Positions 33,974 to 44,600 of a DNA stretch of 64,000 nt are shown piece after piece. The DNA is taken from contig NZ_JAHZIJ010000001.1 of NCBI RefSeq assembly GCF_019443105.1, forward strand, positions 124,001 through 188,000, read 5' to 3'. This DNA is from Paenibacillus oenotherae (GTDB lineage: Bacteria > Bacillota > Bacilli > Paenibacillales > Paenibacillaceae). The notes under the pieces are model-generated. The model made no database searches. It was not told the DNA's origin and saw only the letters and a program-made list of their open reading frames with translations. Numbering within the stretch: the stretch's first letter is position 1; the number at the start of each line of letters is the position of its first letter. The position numbers were made by a program, and so were the translations under genes.

Positions 33974-34894
33974 TTAGACGGGCGTAAATACTTTTACCGG
34001 CTTCAAGGAGTCGGAATTGTCTTCCACCTCGAACAGACCGAGGAACAAACCGTCCTCGCCATACAATCGAACAAGCTCATCCTGTCTGGAAGGCTGCAGC
34101 CCCTGAACCAAGTCCAATGAAATGCGCTTGCCCTGAAAAGCATGCCGTGCTGTCTCGGCATTCACTTTGCCGCTAGGCAAATAATCCAGCGCTGCATCCG
34201 GGGGCATGAGCCGGCTCGCGAGCTCGCCGCTTGCTTGAAGCTCTTCAATCTCTTCCAGCGTCAGGCAATTCTCCGCTGTGAAGCCTGCTGACATCGTCCG
34301 TGTCAGCTTAGCCATAGCAGCCGGTACTCCGAGCGCTCTGCCGATGTCAACGCACAGCGTTCTAATGTATGTTCCTTTGGAACAGGTTACCGAGAATGAA
34401 ATCCGGGGATGAGGCACATTCAGCTCCATCTGCTGAAGCTCCAGCTTGTGGATGGTTACCTGGCGAGATTTGCGCTCAATGACCTGCCCTTCGCGTGCGA
34501 GCTCATAGAGCCGTTTGCCATCAACCTTCACCGCGGAATACATGGGTGGTACCTGTTCAATGATGCCAATGAAGGAAGCCAGCACACGCTTGATTTCCGG
34601 CTCTGAAATAACGACCTGCGCTACTTCAGCGATTACGTTGCCAGTCAAATCCTCCGTGTCCGTAGCCTGTCCAAGCTGCAGCACCGCTTCATAAGCCTTG
34701 GGGCGCTCCTGCAAATATTCAACCATCCGTGTTGAACGGCCGATGCAGAGCGGCAGCACCCCTGTCACTTCGGGGTCCAGCGTGCCGGTATGCCCGATAC
34801 GCTTCACACGAATCAGCCTTCTTACTTTTGCAACGACGTCATGAGAGGTCCAGCCCGCAGGCTTCCAAACGGCTAAAATTCCGTCCATCGTCAT
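33974..34894 (-). CDS. truB: tRNA pseudouridine(55) synthase
   Basis: Forms pseudouridine 55 in the T-loop of tRNAs. 306 residues: ILAVWKPAGWTSHDVVAKVRR near 6-26, catalytic aspartate in GHTGTLDPEVTGVLP near 35-49, YSAVKVDGKRLYELAREG, and CSKGTYIRTLCVDIG. The ATG at 34894 overlaps the nrnA stop (ATGA); a second ATG two codons on is an alternative. Part of the rimP-nusA-infB-rbfA-truB translation operon. Identity is certain. Confidence 0.97.
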   Translation of the reverse strand: MTMDGILAVWKPAGWTSHDVVAKVRRLIRVKRIGHTGTLDPEVTGVLPLCIGRSTRMVEYLQERPKAYEAVLQLGQATDTEDLTGNVIAEVAQVVISEPEIKRVLASFIGIIEQVPPMYSAVKVDGKRLYELAREGQVIERKSRQVTIHKLELQQMELNVPHPRISFSVTCSKGTYIRTLCVDIGRALGVPAAMAKLTRTMSAGFTAENCLTLEEIEELQASGELASRLMPPDAALDYLPSGKVNAETARHAFQGKRISLDLVQGLQPSRQDELVRLYGEDGLFLGLFEVEDNSDSLKPVKVFTPV

Positions 34895-35898
34895 GAGCCA
34901 AGCGCCTTTCGCACCGTATCGATAACTGCTGTGATTGCTTCTGATATAGGTCCGTTCAATTTGCAGCCGGCAGCTCTTACATGCCCGCCGCCGCCAAACG
35001 TTTGTGCGATTGCCGCAACATCCGCTTGACCGACTGAACGCATGCTTACTTTGACATCGCCGTTCTCTGTTTCCTTGAACAAAATACCGACCTCAACGCC
35101 TTCAACGTTGCGGGCATAGTTGACGAGTCCTTCCAGATCATCGCCAATTGCGCCAGTCTCCGCCATATCCGCATAAGCGATATAGATCCAGGCGATCCGG
35201 TTGTCCGCTGAGAACGACAGCCGGTTTAGCCCGCGCTGCAGCAGCAAGAGCTGGGATTTCGTCATCCGCTCCAGCAGATGATCTGCGATCCAATGTCCCT
35301 GCACATCCTGTTCAAGCATACGTGATGCAATACGCATGACAGAAGCATTCGTATTGGAATAACGGAATCCGCCTGTATCGGTCAACAGTCCGGTGTAAAT
35401 CGCAGTAGCCACTTCCTGATCGAACGGAATTTCGGCATATTCGATCAGATCATGCAGAATCTCGACTGTAGCCGCAGCGTCTGTCCGAATGAGATTAACA
35501 GTCCCGAAATCATCATTCGTCGGATGGTGGTCAATGTTGAGAAGCGGGATCCCCTCAGGAAAAGAGCCCGCAACGAGGCCGATGCGCCGGAAATCGGCAC
35601 AATCGACCGCGATGATGGCATCATACGCTGTAGGGGGTTCCTCTTCATTGAATGTCATGATCGTACCGGAGGCTTCCATATAGGCAAGCCTTGAAGGAAC
35701 GGTTCCCTCATTGATGAGAACCGCTGCCTTCCCAAGCTGCTTCAGCAGCCAGCCTACGGTCAAGGTAGAGCTGATTGCATCACCGTCAGGCTGAACGTGG
35801 GATACAACCAGAAATCGTTCCGCACTGCGGATGAAGGCCAATGCGTCTTCCAGCTTATTCTTGTACTGGGCAGCAAATGCTGCCTCATGCCGCGCCAT
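34891..35898 (-). CDS. nrnA: DHH-family oligoribonuclease / pAp phosphatase NrnA
   Basis: Degrades short RNA oligonucleotides and 3'-phosphoadenosine 5'-phosphate. 335 residues: DHH domain with VVSHVQPDGDAISST near 31-45, IIAVDCADFRRIG, NIDHHPTND near 120-128, and DHHA1 domain with FGGGGHVRAAGCKL. In B. subtilis nrnA (ytqI) lies elsewhere; here it is between rbfA and truB, a placement common in other Firmicutes, linking it to RNA turnover genes. ATG overlaps the rbfA stop by one base. Secure at family level. Confidence 0.94.
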   Translation of the reverse strand: MARHEAAFAAQYKNKLEDALAFIRSAERFLVVSHVQPDGDAISSTLTVGWLLKQLGKAAVLINEGTVPSRLAYMEASGTIMTFNEEEPPTAYDAIIAVDCADFRRIGLVAGSFPEGIPLLNIDHHPTNDDFGTVNLIRTDAAATVEILHDLIEYAEIPFDQEVATAIYTGLLTDTGGFRYSNTNASVMRIASRMLEQDVQGHWIADHLLERMTKSQLLLLQRGLNRLSFSADNRIAWIYIAYADMAETGAIGDDLEGLVNYARNVEGVEVGILFKETENGDVKVSMRSVGQADVAAIAQTFGGGGHVRAAGCKLNGPISEAITAVIDTVRKALGS

Positions 35899-36254
35899 TA
35901 TTGGTCACCGCTACCGCTGTTGATCTTCTCCAGAAGCGATTCAATCCGGCTGCCGTATTCAATACTGCTGTCAAATTTGAAGATCAGCTCTGGCGTGTGG
36001 CGGAAACGGATGCGCTTGCCAAGCTCGGAACGGATATAGCCTGATCCCCGGCCGAGCGCCTTCAACGTCTCTTCCTTCTGCTCGTCACTGCCCAACACGC
36101 TTAGAAACACCCGTGCCTGGGACAGATCATTGGTCATCTCAACTCCAGTAACGGTAATGAAACCGATACGCGGATCCTTGAGCTCCTGCTGAATAATAAC
36201 GCTTAGTTCTTTCTTAATTTGTTCGCCTACACGTCCTACGCGAATTTTGGCCAT
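35898..36254 (-). CDS. rbfA: Ribosome-binding factor A
   Basis: 30S maturation factor acting on the 5' helix of 16S rRNA, needed for cold growth. 118 residues with [43 protein letters not shown]-type KH fold (only part quoted in one run elsewhere) and the C-terminal [22 protein letters not shown] at 36254 after GAGAGGTGATTACCT. It follows infB directly; the ylxP gene that lies between them in B. subtilis is missing. Identity is certain. Confidence 0.96.
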   Translation of the reverse strand: MAKIRVGRVGEQIKKELSVIIQQELKDPRIGFITVTGVEMTNDLSQARVFLSVLGSDEQKEETLKALGRGSGYIRSELGKRIRFRHTPELIFKFDSSIEYGSRIESLLEKINSGSGDQ

Positions 36255-36260
36255 AGGTAA

Positions 36261-39104
36261 TCACCTCTCTACTGTCTCCATAACGTAGGCCTCAATCGTG
36301 TCTCCCTCTTTCAGATCGTTGAACTTATCCAGCGTAATTCCGCACTCATAGCCTTGTGCGACTTCCTTGGCATCGTCCTTGTACCGTTTGAGCGATTCGA
36401 TTTCTCCTTCATATACGACAATTCCGTTGCGGATCAAGCGTGCTTTCGCCGAACGGGTAATTTTGCCGGATGTAACCATACAACCTGCAATGGAGCCAAC
36501 CTTAGTAACTTTGAAGATGTTGCGAATCTCGGCATGGCCGATAACAACTTCCTTGTAAATAGGATCAAGCATCCCTTTCATCGCATGCTCGATCTCGTCA
36601 ATCACGTTATAGATAACGTTGTGATGACGAATGTCAACCTTCTCCTGCTCAGCTGTTGCTTTCGCCTGCGGCTCAGGACGAACATTAAAGCCGATGACGA
36701 TTGCATTGGAGGCCGATGCCAGGATGATATCGGATTCAGTAATCGCACCTACACCGCTGTGGATAATCTTCACCTGAACGCCTTGAATATCGATCTTCGC
36801 CAACGAGCCTTTAAGCGCTTCTGAAGAACCTTGAACGTCCGCTTTAATGATTACGTTCAAGTCTTTAATTTCACCTTCAACGATATGTTTATACAGGTCA
36901 TCTAATGTTATGCGCGTGTGCGTGCCCAGCTCTGTCTGACGATGCTTGGTTGCACGCCGTTCAGCGATAGCCCGCGCTTTGCGCTCATCCTCAAATACGA
37001 GGAACGGATCGCCTGCGTGAGGCACCTCCGTCAAACCTGTAATTTCGATCGGTGTGCTCGGCCCTGCTTCCTTGAGCCTGCGTCCCTTGTCATTCACCAT
37101 TGCACGGACACGTCCGAAGCAGTTGCCCGCTACGAATGCATCACCAATCTTAAGTGTGCCGTGCTGCACGAGTATACGGGCAACCGGACCTTTTCCTTTA
37201 TCAAGCTCTGCCTCGATAACAGTACCGCGAGCGCGTTTGTCCGGGTTCGCTTTGTAGTCGTTAACCTCAGCTACGAGCAGAATCATCTCAAGCAGATCCT
37301 CAAGGCCGATACGCTGCTTGGCGGATACGTTGACGAAAATCGTGTCGCCTCCCCACTCCTCAGGGACCAGCTCATATTCCGTCAGCTCTTGTTTTATTTT
37401 ATCCGGATTCGCTTCCGGTTTATCGATTTTGTTCACAGCGACGATGATCGGTACGCCTGCAGCCTTCGCATGGGCGATCGCTTCCACTGTCTGCGGCATG
37501 ACGCCGTCGTCAGCAGCAACAACGATGATTGTAATATCCGTTACCTGTGCTCCGCGCGCACGCATGAGCGTAAACGCTTCGTGGCCCGGTGTATCCAGGA
37601 ACGTAATTTTCTTCTGGTTGATCTCAACCTGGTAAGCACCGATATGCTGGGTAATACCGCCAGCCTCGCCGCTTGTTACACTCGTTTTGCGAATCGCGTC
37701 AAGCAAGGTTGTTTTACCGTGGTCAACGTGACCCATAATGGTAACAACAGGCGGACGCGTTACGAGATCCTCGTCTTCATCCGTCTCTTCAATCGTTTCG
37801 AAGTGATCCTCTTCTACCGGGATTTTCACTTCAACCTCAACGCCATATTCCGTTGCGATCAGTTGAACGGTATCCAGATCGACCTCTTGGTTGATTGTTG
37901 CCATTACGCCAAGCATAATGAGCTTCTTAATCACCTCAGAGGCATCCTTATGAAGCAATTTTGCCAAATCACCGACGGTCATCGTGCCCCGAACAATGAT
38001 CTTCTTAGGCGTATTATCGATTTTCTCCTTGAATACTTGCGGCTGACCGCCTCTGCCCCGCTGATTCTTGCCGCCACGGTTGTTGCCGCCCTTGAAGTTG
38101 CCCGTTCTGTTATCTTCAAAGCGCTTGCCGCCGCCCGGCTTGGATGAAGTTCTTCTCTTATCGTCGCCGCCGCCAGATGCAGAACGCGAATCGAACGAGC
38201 GTCCTTGCCCCCCTCCGCTGCGATTGGCATCCGGACGCTGACCGCCCTGGCCGACTCCTTGACCGCCGCCTTGACCGAAGCGCTGGCCGCCGCCTTGTTG
38301 ACCTTGGCCTGCAGGACGCTGGCCGCCTTGGCCCTGGCCGCCGCTTGGACGCTGGCCGCCTTGACCGCCGCTGCCTTGGCCATAGCGTTGTCCGCCTTGG
38401 CTGTTGCCTTGGCCTTGACCGCCGCTTGGACGCTGGCCGCCCTGGCCGCCGCTGCCTTGACCATAGCGCTGACCGCCTTGACCCTGGCCGCCGCTTGGAC
38501 GTTGTCCGCCTTGACCGCCGCTGCCTTGGCCATAGCGTTGTCCGCCTTGGCTGTTACCTTGGCCTTGACCGCCGCTAGGGCGCTGGCCGCCTTGGCCGCT
38601 GTTATTGCCTTGCTGAGCCGGACGCTGCTGCTGTCCCGCATTAGGCTGTGAAGTATTTGTCGTGCTTGCTTGCGATTCATTGCTGGACGATTGCGTCGTT
38701 GTCGATTGTGTTGCTTCAACTTGCTGTGAGGTATTTGATTGCGGTTTCGTTGTATTCATACTCCCCTGCTGTTCCTGATTATTTTTGTTAACCTGTCCTT
38801 GCTGTGGCTTCCGCTCCAGCTGTTGTCCTGCTTGACGATTCGTAGATTGCGTCGATTGTGTCGATGCAGATACGGTTGCATTCTCTTGTGCGCGCTTGGC
38901 TGCCGCAGTCGTCTTAATGTCACGGAAGAAGCCTTCAACCTTGTTAACCATCTCGTTCTCCATGACACTCATATGATTATTAACCGGAAGATTAAGCCGC
39001 TTCAGAATCGTAATAATCTCTTTGCTGCTCATATTGAGCGATTTGGCATATTCATAGACGCGCAATTTGTCCTTATTGTCTTTGCTGTCTTGTTGTTTAG
39101 TCAA
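36261..39104 (-). CDS. infB: Translation initiation factor IF-2
   Basis: GTPase that brings initiator tRNA to the 30S subunit. 947 residues: N-terminal IF2_N domain (about 10-60), a long disordered Gln/Ser/Thr region (about 75-165), a Gly/Gln/Arg repeat region (about 169-300), a second IF2_N (about 365-415), the G domain with GHVDHGKT at 458-465, then DTPGHEAF and NKIDKPEA, and domains II-IV. The start is TTG at 39104 (GGAGGTGGAGTATA before it), overlapping the ylxQ stop. The usual B. subtilis length is about 716, so the extra 230 residues are in the N-terminal linker. Identity is certain. Confidence 0.98.
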   Translation of the reverse strand: MTKQQDSKDNKDKLRVYEYAKSLNMSSKEIITILKRLNLPVNNHMSVMENEMVNKVEGFFRDIKTTAAAKRAQENATVSASTQSTQSTNRQAGQQLERKPQQGQVNKNNQEQQGSMNTTKPQSNTSQQVEATQSTTTQSSSNESQASTTNTSQPNAGQQQRPAQQGNNSGQGGQRPSGGQGQGNSQGGQRYGQGSGGQGGQRPSGGQGQGGQRYGQGSGGQGGQRPSGGQGQGNSQGGQRYGQGSGGQGGQRPSGGQGQGGQRPAGQGQQGGGQRFGQGGGQGVGQGGQRPDANRSGGGQGRSFDSRSASGGGDDKRRTSSKPGGGKRFEDNRTGNFKGGNNRGGKNQRGRGGQPQVFKEKIDNTPKKIIVRGTMTVGDLAKLLHKDASEVIKKLIMLGVMATINQEVDLDTVQLIATEYGVEVEVKIPVEEDHFETIEETDEDEDLVTRPPVVTIMGHVDHGKTTLLDAIRKTSVTSGEAGGITQHIGAYQVEINQKKITFLDTPGHEAFTLMRARGAQVTDITIIVVAADDGVMPQTVEAIAHAKAAGVPIIVAVNKIDKPEANPDKIKQELTEYELVPEEWGGDTIFVNVSAKQRIGLEDLLEMILLVAEVNDYKANPDKRARGTVIEAELDKGKGPVARILVQHGTLKIGDAFVAGNCFGRVRAMVNDKGRRLKEAGPSTPIEITGLTEVPHAGDPFLVFEDERKARAIAERRATKHRQTELGTHTRITLDDLYKHIVEGEIKDLNVIIKADVQGSSEALKGSLAKIDIQGVQVKIIHSGVGAITESDIILASASNAIVIGFNVRPEPQAKATAEQEKVDIRHHNVIYNVIDEIEHAMKGMLDPIYKEVVIGHAEIRNIFKVTKVGSIAGCMVTSGKITRSAKARLIRNGIVVYEGEIESLKRYKDDAKEVAQGYECGITLDKFNDLKEGDTIEAYVMETVER
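38313..38594 (-). repeat. Gly/Gln-rich tandem repeat inside infB
   Basis: Residues 171-264 of IF-2 hold a 50-residue unit ([20 protein letters not shown] then YGQGSGG and a shorter second half) duplicated with about 43 identical residues. That is a 150-bp direct duplication in DNA, with smaller internal repeats of [10 protein letters not shown] and QRYGQGSGG. Confidence 0.85.
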
Positions 39105-39435
39105 TATACTCCACCTCCGTAGGTTGGGTTAAGCTTCGTGTTATGCTAGCCGAGAATCCTGCGTCAGTAACCGCGATAAGCACGCGCTCCGACTTCCCGA
39201 TTGCCTCCCCTAGCGATATCCGATCGAACGCTTCAACAAGCTTCACATTGTAGGTGCTGCATTTGTCCCGATACTTCTTCTTTGTATTATCTGAAGCATC
39301 GCCAGCTAATATGACAAGCCGGGCTTTGCCCTGCTTCACGGTCTTCAGCACAGTCTCGTCGCCAGTGACCAGCTTGCCTGCCCTCATTGCCATACCGAGC
39401 AGCGATAATGCCTTATGCTTCATCATCGTCATCAT
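39097..39435 (-). CDS. ylxQ: L7Ae-family ribosomal protein-like YlxQ
   Basis: 112-residue L7Ae/L30e-fold protein; relatives bind kink-turn RNA. Blocks [39 protein letters not shown] (quoted in part: [26 protein letters not shown]) support the family. It overlaps the ylxR 3' end and the infB start, in the nusA-ylxR-ylxQ-infB order. Several ATG codons are possible (39435, 39423, 39420) and no clear ribosome site decides between them. Function in Firmicutes is little known. Confidence 0.93.
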   Translation of the reverse strand: MMTMMKHKALSLLGMAMRAGKLVTGDETVLKTVKQGKARLVILAGDASDNTKKKYRDKCSTYNVKLVEAFDRISLGEAIGKSERVLIAVTDAGFSASITRSLTQPTEVEYID

Positions 39436-39730
39436 TCCGATCTCTGCTCGCGATGAATGTATCCTGAACTTTAATGAATTCCCGCTCTAATCCATCATAT
39501 ATGTCTTCGCCAACCGTTTGCTTGAGCGCACGATCAAGCGATTTTGCCTTTTTGGCGAGCTTGAAGCACTCTACCTTGCCGCACAAGTAGGCGCCGCGTC
39601 CGGCTTTCTTGCCTGTCAGATCGATGAGCACCTCTTCATCGGGCGTCCGCACAACGCGAATCAGCTCTTTCTTGGACATCATCTCTTGGCAGGCTACACA
39701 TTTGCGAAGCGGAATTTTTCTCGGCCTCAT
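39413..39730 (-). CDS. rnpM: RNase P modulator RnpM (YlxR, DUF448)
   Basis: 105-residue basic DUF448 protein. B. subtilis YlxR was recently named RnpM because it binds RNase P RNA and modulates its activity; it has also been described as a nucleoid-associated regulator. PLRKCVACQEMMSKKELIRVV and TGKKAGRGAYLC carry the family signature. The C-terminal tail is acidic (DRNDDDDEA). ATG at 39730 after AAGGAGGGATGAACG. Between nusA and ylxQ as usual. Confidence 0.93.
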   Translation of the reverse strand: MRPRKIPLRKCVACQEMMSKKELIRVVRTPDEEVLIDLTGKKAGRGAYLCGKVECFKLAKKAKSLDRALKQTVGEDIYDGLEREFIKVQDTFIASRDRNDDDDEA

Positions 39731-39788
39731 CGTTCATCCCTCCTTAACGCTTAGACGTCACCCCTGCCTATAAAATCGCTGGTGTCCG

Positions 39789-40886
39789 CTAATCGATTGA
39801 GACGGAATCCTGATGCATCGTGCTCATTGGCGACTTAGGACGGCCATATTCCTGCTCGGCCTGCGTCTCGCTCTTAATATCGATTTTCCAACCGGTCAGC
39901 TTCGCAGCCAGACGGGCGTTCTGCCCTTTAATACCAATAGCCAGCGACAACTGATAGTCCGGAACGATAACCCGTGCCATCTTCTCTTGCTCATAAACGA
40001 TAACCTCAATCACCTTCGAAGGACTGAGCGCGTTCGCAACATATTCCTCCACGTTCTCGGACCAGCGGACGATGTCGATCTTCTCGCCCTTCAGCTCGTT
40101 CACAATGGTCTGCACACGCATCCCCTTCTGCCCTACGCAGGAGCCGACAGGATCAACCTCATCATTGCGCGAATGAACCGCGATCTTGGAGCGGAAGCCC
40201 GCTTCTCTGGCCACGGAGCGGATCTCTACTACTCCGTCGTAAATTTCCGGCACTTCCAGCTCGAACAGACGCTTGAGTAGCCCGGGATGCGTACGGGACA
40301 AGAAGATTTGCGGGCCCTTGGTCGTGTTTTCGACTTTGGTTATAAATGATTTCACACGATCGCCATGCTTGAACTTGTCAGTAGGCATCAATTCAGTAAG
40401 CGGCAATACTGCCTCTACCTTGCCCAGATCTATGAACAGGTTCCGCACATCCTGGCGCTGCACAATGCCGTTGACAATATCTTCTTCCTTGTCAATAAAC
40501 GCATTATAGATCAAGCCGCGCTCAGCCTCGCGGATGCGCTGGGTAACAACCTGCTTGGCTGTTTGCGCAGCAATTCGGCCAAAGTCACGCGGTGTAACCT
40601 CAATCTCGGCGATATCGTCGAGCTGATAATGCGGGTTCAATTCTCTGGATGCTTCCACAGATATCTCAAGCCGCGGGTCAAGTACCTCTTCAACAACCGT
40701 TTTGCGTGCGTATACTTTGATTACCCCGTTAAAGCGGTTAATATCAACCCGTACATTCTGGGCGGTATTGAAATTGCGTTTGTAGCTGGAGATCAGAGCC
40801 GCCTCGATTGCTTCTAATAATATATCTTTACTGATGCCCTTTTCTCTTTCGATTTCCGACAGCGCTTCAATAAAATCCATGCTCAT
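39789..40886 (-). CDS. nusA: Transcription termination/antitermination factor NusA
   Basis: RNA polymerase-associated factor that promotes pausing, intrinsic termination and rRNA antitermination. 365 residues: NusA N-terminal domain (about 1-130), S1 domain (about 135-200, [10 protein letters not shown]), KH1 with [15 protein letters not shown] near 248-262 and KH2 with [15 protein letters not shown]-type (here [18 protein letters not shown]). The C-terminal acidic repeats of E. coli NusA are absent, as normal in Firmicutes. ATG at 40886; it follows rimP. Identity is certain. Confidence 0.98.
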   Translation of the reverse strand: MSMDFIEALSEIEREKGISKDILLEAIEAALISSYKRNFNTAQNVRVDINRFNGVIKVYARKTVVEEVLDPRLEISVEASRELNPHYQLDDIAEIEVTPRDFGRIAAQTAKQVVTQRIREAERGLIYNAFIDKEEDIVNGIVQRQDVRNLFIDLGKVEAVLPLTELMPTDKFKHGDRVKSFITKVENTTKGPQIFLSRTHPGLLKRLFELEVPEIYDGVVEIRSVAREAGFRSKIAVHSRNDEVDPVGSCVGQKGMRVQTIVNELKGEKIDIVRWSENVEEYVANALSPSKVIEVIVYEQEKMARVIVPDYQLSLAIGIKGQNARLAAKLTGWKIDIKSETQAEQEYGRPKSPMSTMHQDSVSID

Positions 40887-40925
40887 TGGAACAATGTTCC
40901 CCCTTTCAAAATGGTTCCTGTCTTC

Positions 40926-41387
40926 TTAGAAAATAATAGCCAAGCGGGCGCTTGCCACCTTAGCGTAAGGTATTGCATGCTGCTTCTTCCCAATCCCGAT
41001 AACAACCTGCTCGCCGTCGAACGACAGGAGCGTGCCTTCAAACTCCTTCAAGCCGCCGATAGGCTCATACGTTGTGACAAACACATGCTTGCCAACCGCC
41101 TTGCGGACATCTTCCGGCTTCTTCAACGGGCGCTCCGCCCCAGGTGATGAGACCTCGAGAAAATAAGCATCCGTGATGGGATCGTTCTCATCCAGCTTGA
41201 GACTTAGAACTTCACTAATACGGCCGCAATCATCGATATCAATGCCGCCTTCTTTATCAACAAACACGCGAAGGAAAAAGTTGCCGCCTTCCTTCACGTA
41301 TTCGACATCGACAAGCTCAAAGCCATTCTCATCTAGATATGGTCGTACCATCTCTTCGACGACGGTTTTGATATTTGCTGTGCTCAA
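40926..41387 (-). CDS. rimP: Ribosome maturation factor RimP
   Basis: 30S subunit assembly factor. 153 residues from the TTG at 41387, which follows GGGGGGTACATA and gives [14 protein letters not shown]; a longer frame up to 41429 would need a start upstream of that site and exceeds the usual length of about 155. Blocks [26 protein letters not shown] and [12 protein letters not shown] (part) are typical. First gene of the nusA-infB operon, with a candidate promoter at about 41440. Identity is secure. Confidence 0.96.
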   Translation of the reverse strand: MSTANIKTVVEEMVRPYLDENGFELVDVEYVKEGGNFFLRVFVDKEGGIDIDDCGRISEVLSLKLDENDPITDAYFLEVSSPGAERPLKKPEDVRKAVGKHVFVTTYEPIGGLKEFEGTLLSFDGEQVVIGIGKKQHAIPYAKVASARLAIIF

Positions 41388-41427
41388 ATATGTACCCCCC
41401 ACTGCAACTGTCAGCCGCGCTATGCGC

Positions 41428-41455
41428 ATTTGATCATGTCAGAGCATAATGTCAA
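41428..41455 (-). promoter_or_regulatory. Candidate promoter of the rimP-nusA-infB operon
   Basis: Perfect TTGACA (41450-41455) on the minus strand, a 16-base spacer and a weaker TCAAAT (41428-41433). It lies between the polC terminator and rimP. Confidence 0.45.
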
Positions 41456-41489
41456 TTCACATTTCACAAGTAAAAAGATGTGGACAAAA

Positions 41490-41516
41490 CGTAAAGAGTG
41501 GGTTTCCCCACTCTTC
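41490..41516 (-). terminator. polC terminator
   Basis: Perfect 9-bp stem AAGAGTGGG / CCCACTCTT (41494-41502 with 41507-41515). In minus-strand RNA it is capped by a GAAA tetraloop. The T-rich tail (TTACGTTTTG) is interrupted. Confidence 0.68.
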
Positions 41517-41619
41517 TGCGAAAAAGTCGTATCATCAGCATTGCCAGAAAAATTATACCATAACCATAGTGTGCTGACAACAAATGAATTGCTTTCATCG
41601 CCAGCGCCATCTCTTAATT

Positions 41620-44600
41620 CTAGAATAATGAGAGCTGATTGGACTCAGGAAGTCCCCGGAAACAGCCCATAGAAGCGAGCACTTCCACAATCGTTTTCGA
41701 TGCTTTCGACTTCTGCTGAAAGTCCTCAACGGACAAAAATTCACCATGATCCCTTGCCCCGGCTATGTTGCGCGCCGCGTTCTCACCGACACCTGCAATC
41801 GCTGCGAAAGGAGGAATAAGCGATGTGCCGTCGATAATGAAGCGCGTAGCGTCGGAACGATACAGATCGACCGGCTTGAAGGAGAAGCCGCGGGCTGTCA
41901 TCTCAAGCGCCATCTCCAGAAGAGAGATCGAGTTCTTCTCTTTGGGCAGCGCCTGGAATCCCTTGGCTTCAATCTCGACAATCTTGCGCAGAATCGCATC
42001 GTATCCCTGGCACAGCAGCTCCAGATCAAAGTCCTCCGCCCTTACGCTGAAATAGGTCGCATAATAAGCGATCGGATGGTAGAGCTTGAAGAAGGCTGTC
42101 CGAACCGCCGAGATTACGTATGCGGCGGCATGCGCCTTAGGGAACATGTATTCAATCTTGAGGCAGGAGTCAATGTACCATTGCGGCACCTTGCACTGCT
42201 TCATCTCCTCGATCCATTCGGGAGTAAGCCCCTTGCCCTTACGCACGCTCTCTGTAATTTTGAATGCCAGACCTGCATCCATTCCGGCTTTATAGATCAG
42301 GAACAGCATGATATCGTCACGGCAGCCGATTACGGTCTTGATCGTACAGGTCCGATTCTTAATCAGCTCCTGGGCATTGCCAAGCCAAACGCCAGTACCA
42401 TGGGACAGCCCGGAAATTTGGAGCAGGTCGGCAAAGGTGGCCGGCTTCGTCTCCTCAAGCATCTGGCGGACGAATTTGGTTCCCATCTCCGGCACGCCGT
42501 AGGTTGCAACAGAGGTGCGGATTTTGTCCGGGGCAACACCGAGTGATTCCGTCGAATTGAACATGCTCATCACCTTGGGATCATTCATCGGGATTGTCGT
42601 GGGATCTACGCCCGTCAAATCCTGCAGCATCCGCATCATAGTCGGATCATCATGTCCCAGTATATCGAGCTTGAGCAGGTTCGCATCGAAAGCATGATAG
42701 TCAAAATGGGTTGTTTTCCATTCCGCACTCGTATCATCAGCCGGGAATTGCACCGGTGTAATATCCTCGACCTCGATATAATCAGGCACGACGACAATCC
42801 CCCCGGGATGCTGGCCGGTACTACGCTTTACGCCCGTACAGCCGTTAGCCAAGCGGGACAGCTCGGCTCCCCGCCACTTCTTGCCCTTGGATTCCTCATA
42901 CTTTTTGGCAAATCCGAATGCGGTTTTTTCGGCAACCGTACCGATTGTGCCTGCACGGAATACATTTTTGTCTCCGAACAGCACCTTCGTATAGTTATGG
43001 GCTTGCGGCTGGTATTCACCGGAAAAGTTAAGATCGATATCGGGAACCTTGTCGCCCTTAAATCCAAGGAACGTCTCGAACGGGATATCCTGCCCCTCGC
43101 CCTTGAGCGGCTTGCCGCAGTCCGGACAAATTTTGTCCGGCAGGTCGAATCCGCTCGGATAGCTGCCGTCAAGGAACCATTCGCTATATTTGCACGCTTC
43201 ATTCAGGCAGGTATAATGCGCTGGAAGCGGGTTAACCTCTGATATGCCAAGGAACGTAGCAACGACCGAGGAGCCGACAGAGCCCCGGGAGCCGACCAGA
43301 TAACCGTCTTGATTCGATTTCTTAACCAGCCTCTCCGAGATGAGATAGTTGGCAGAGAATCCGAACTTGATAATCGGTACGAGCTCCTTCTCCAGACGTT
43401 GCACGACAACATCCGGCAGCGGCTCGCCATATTGCTTCTTCGCCGTATCGTAGCAGGTGCTCCGAATTTCTTCATCCGCGCCATCAATGATCGGTGTAAA
43501 CAGCTTGTCCGGGAACATCTCGAACGGCTCGAATCTCTCAGCAAGCTCATTCGTATTCTTCACTACGACCTCATGCGCCCTGGCTTCTCCAAGAAAGGCG
43601 AACTCCGCCAGCATCTCCTTCGTCGTACGGAAATGGGCATCCGGCTTCTGGATGTCCTTGAGCGGGCTAAAGCCGGTAATCCCATGTATCGTAATATCCC
43701 GGAAGATCTTCTCCCGCTGACGCAAATAATGAACATTGCCTGTCGCGATCACCGGCTTGCCTAGCTTGTCGCCAATCTCGCATACGCGGCGGAGCGCGCC
43801 TTCGATTTCGGCGCGGCTGGCAACGAAGCCTTTGTCAACCAGATGCATGTAGAAGCATACAGGCTGAATCTCCAGCACATCGTAGTAACGGGCAACTTCC
43901 TCCGCTTCCTCCACCGATTTGTTCATTACCGTCTCGAAGAACTCGCCCTTCTCGCAGCCTGAGATGATCAGCAGCCCTTCGCGCAGCTCGCTCAGCTTGC
44001 TTTTGGGAATGCAGGCAACACGTTTGAAATGCTCGGTATGGGAGAGCGATACCAGCTTGAACAGGTTCTTCTTGCCGACCGCATTCAGCGCATAGATGCA
44101 GCAGTGAAACGGACGCGAGTTGGAGAAATCCAGCCCGACATAATCGTTCAGCATATGAAGCCCTGTCACGTTCCGCTGCGCCGCATCGCCAACAAGTCCC
44201 ATGAGCACGCCGCCGAGCGCAATGGAGTCATCGATCGCGCGGTGATGATTCTCCAGACTGATCTTATATTTATCCGATAATGTATTAAGACGGTGATTCT
44301 TCATTGACGGATGCAGGAACCGCGCCAGCTCAAGCGTATCCAGCACCGGATTGCGCAGCTCCGGAATTCCGTAAGCCTTGCAGGCTACCTGGATAAAACC
44401 CATATCAAAGCGGGCGTTATGAGCGACAAGCACCGCATCCCCAATAAAGTCCACAAATTCATGAAGCTTAGGCTCCAGCTCCGGCGCATCCCTGACCATA
44501 TCATTCGTAATATTCGTCAGCTGCTGAATATTGTAAGGAATGTCCTCATGCGGATTAATGAAGGTGGAGAAACGATCAATCTCTTTGCCATCCTGGATTT

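Noticed and set aside
36918-38147. 409-codon open frame on the plus strand opposite infB
   Set aside because: It is antisense to a certain gene, has an unnatural composition rich in Arg, Cys and His, no ribosome site and no recognisable domain; open only because of codon bias on the other strand.
37979-38719. 246-codon Ala/Lys repeat frame on the minus strand within infB
   Set aside because: Alternative reading of the infB repeat DNA; repeats keep several frames open. The IF-2 frame is the real one.
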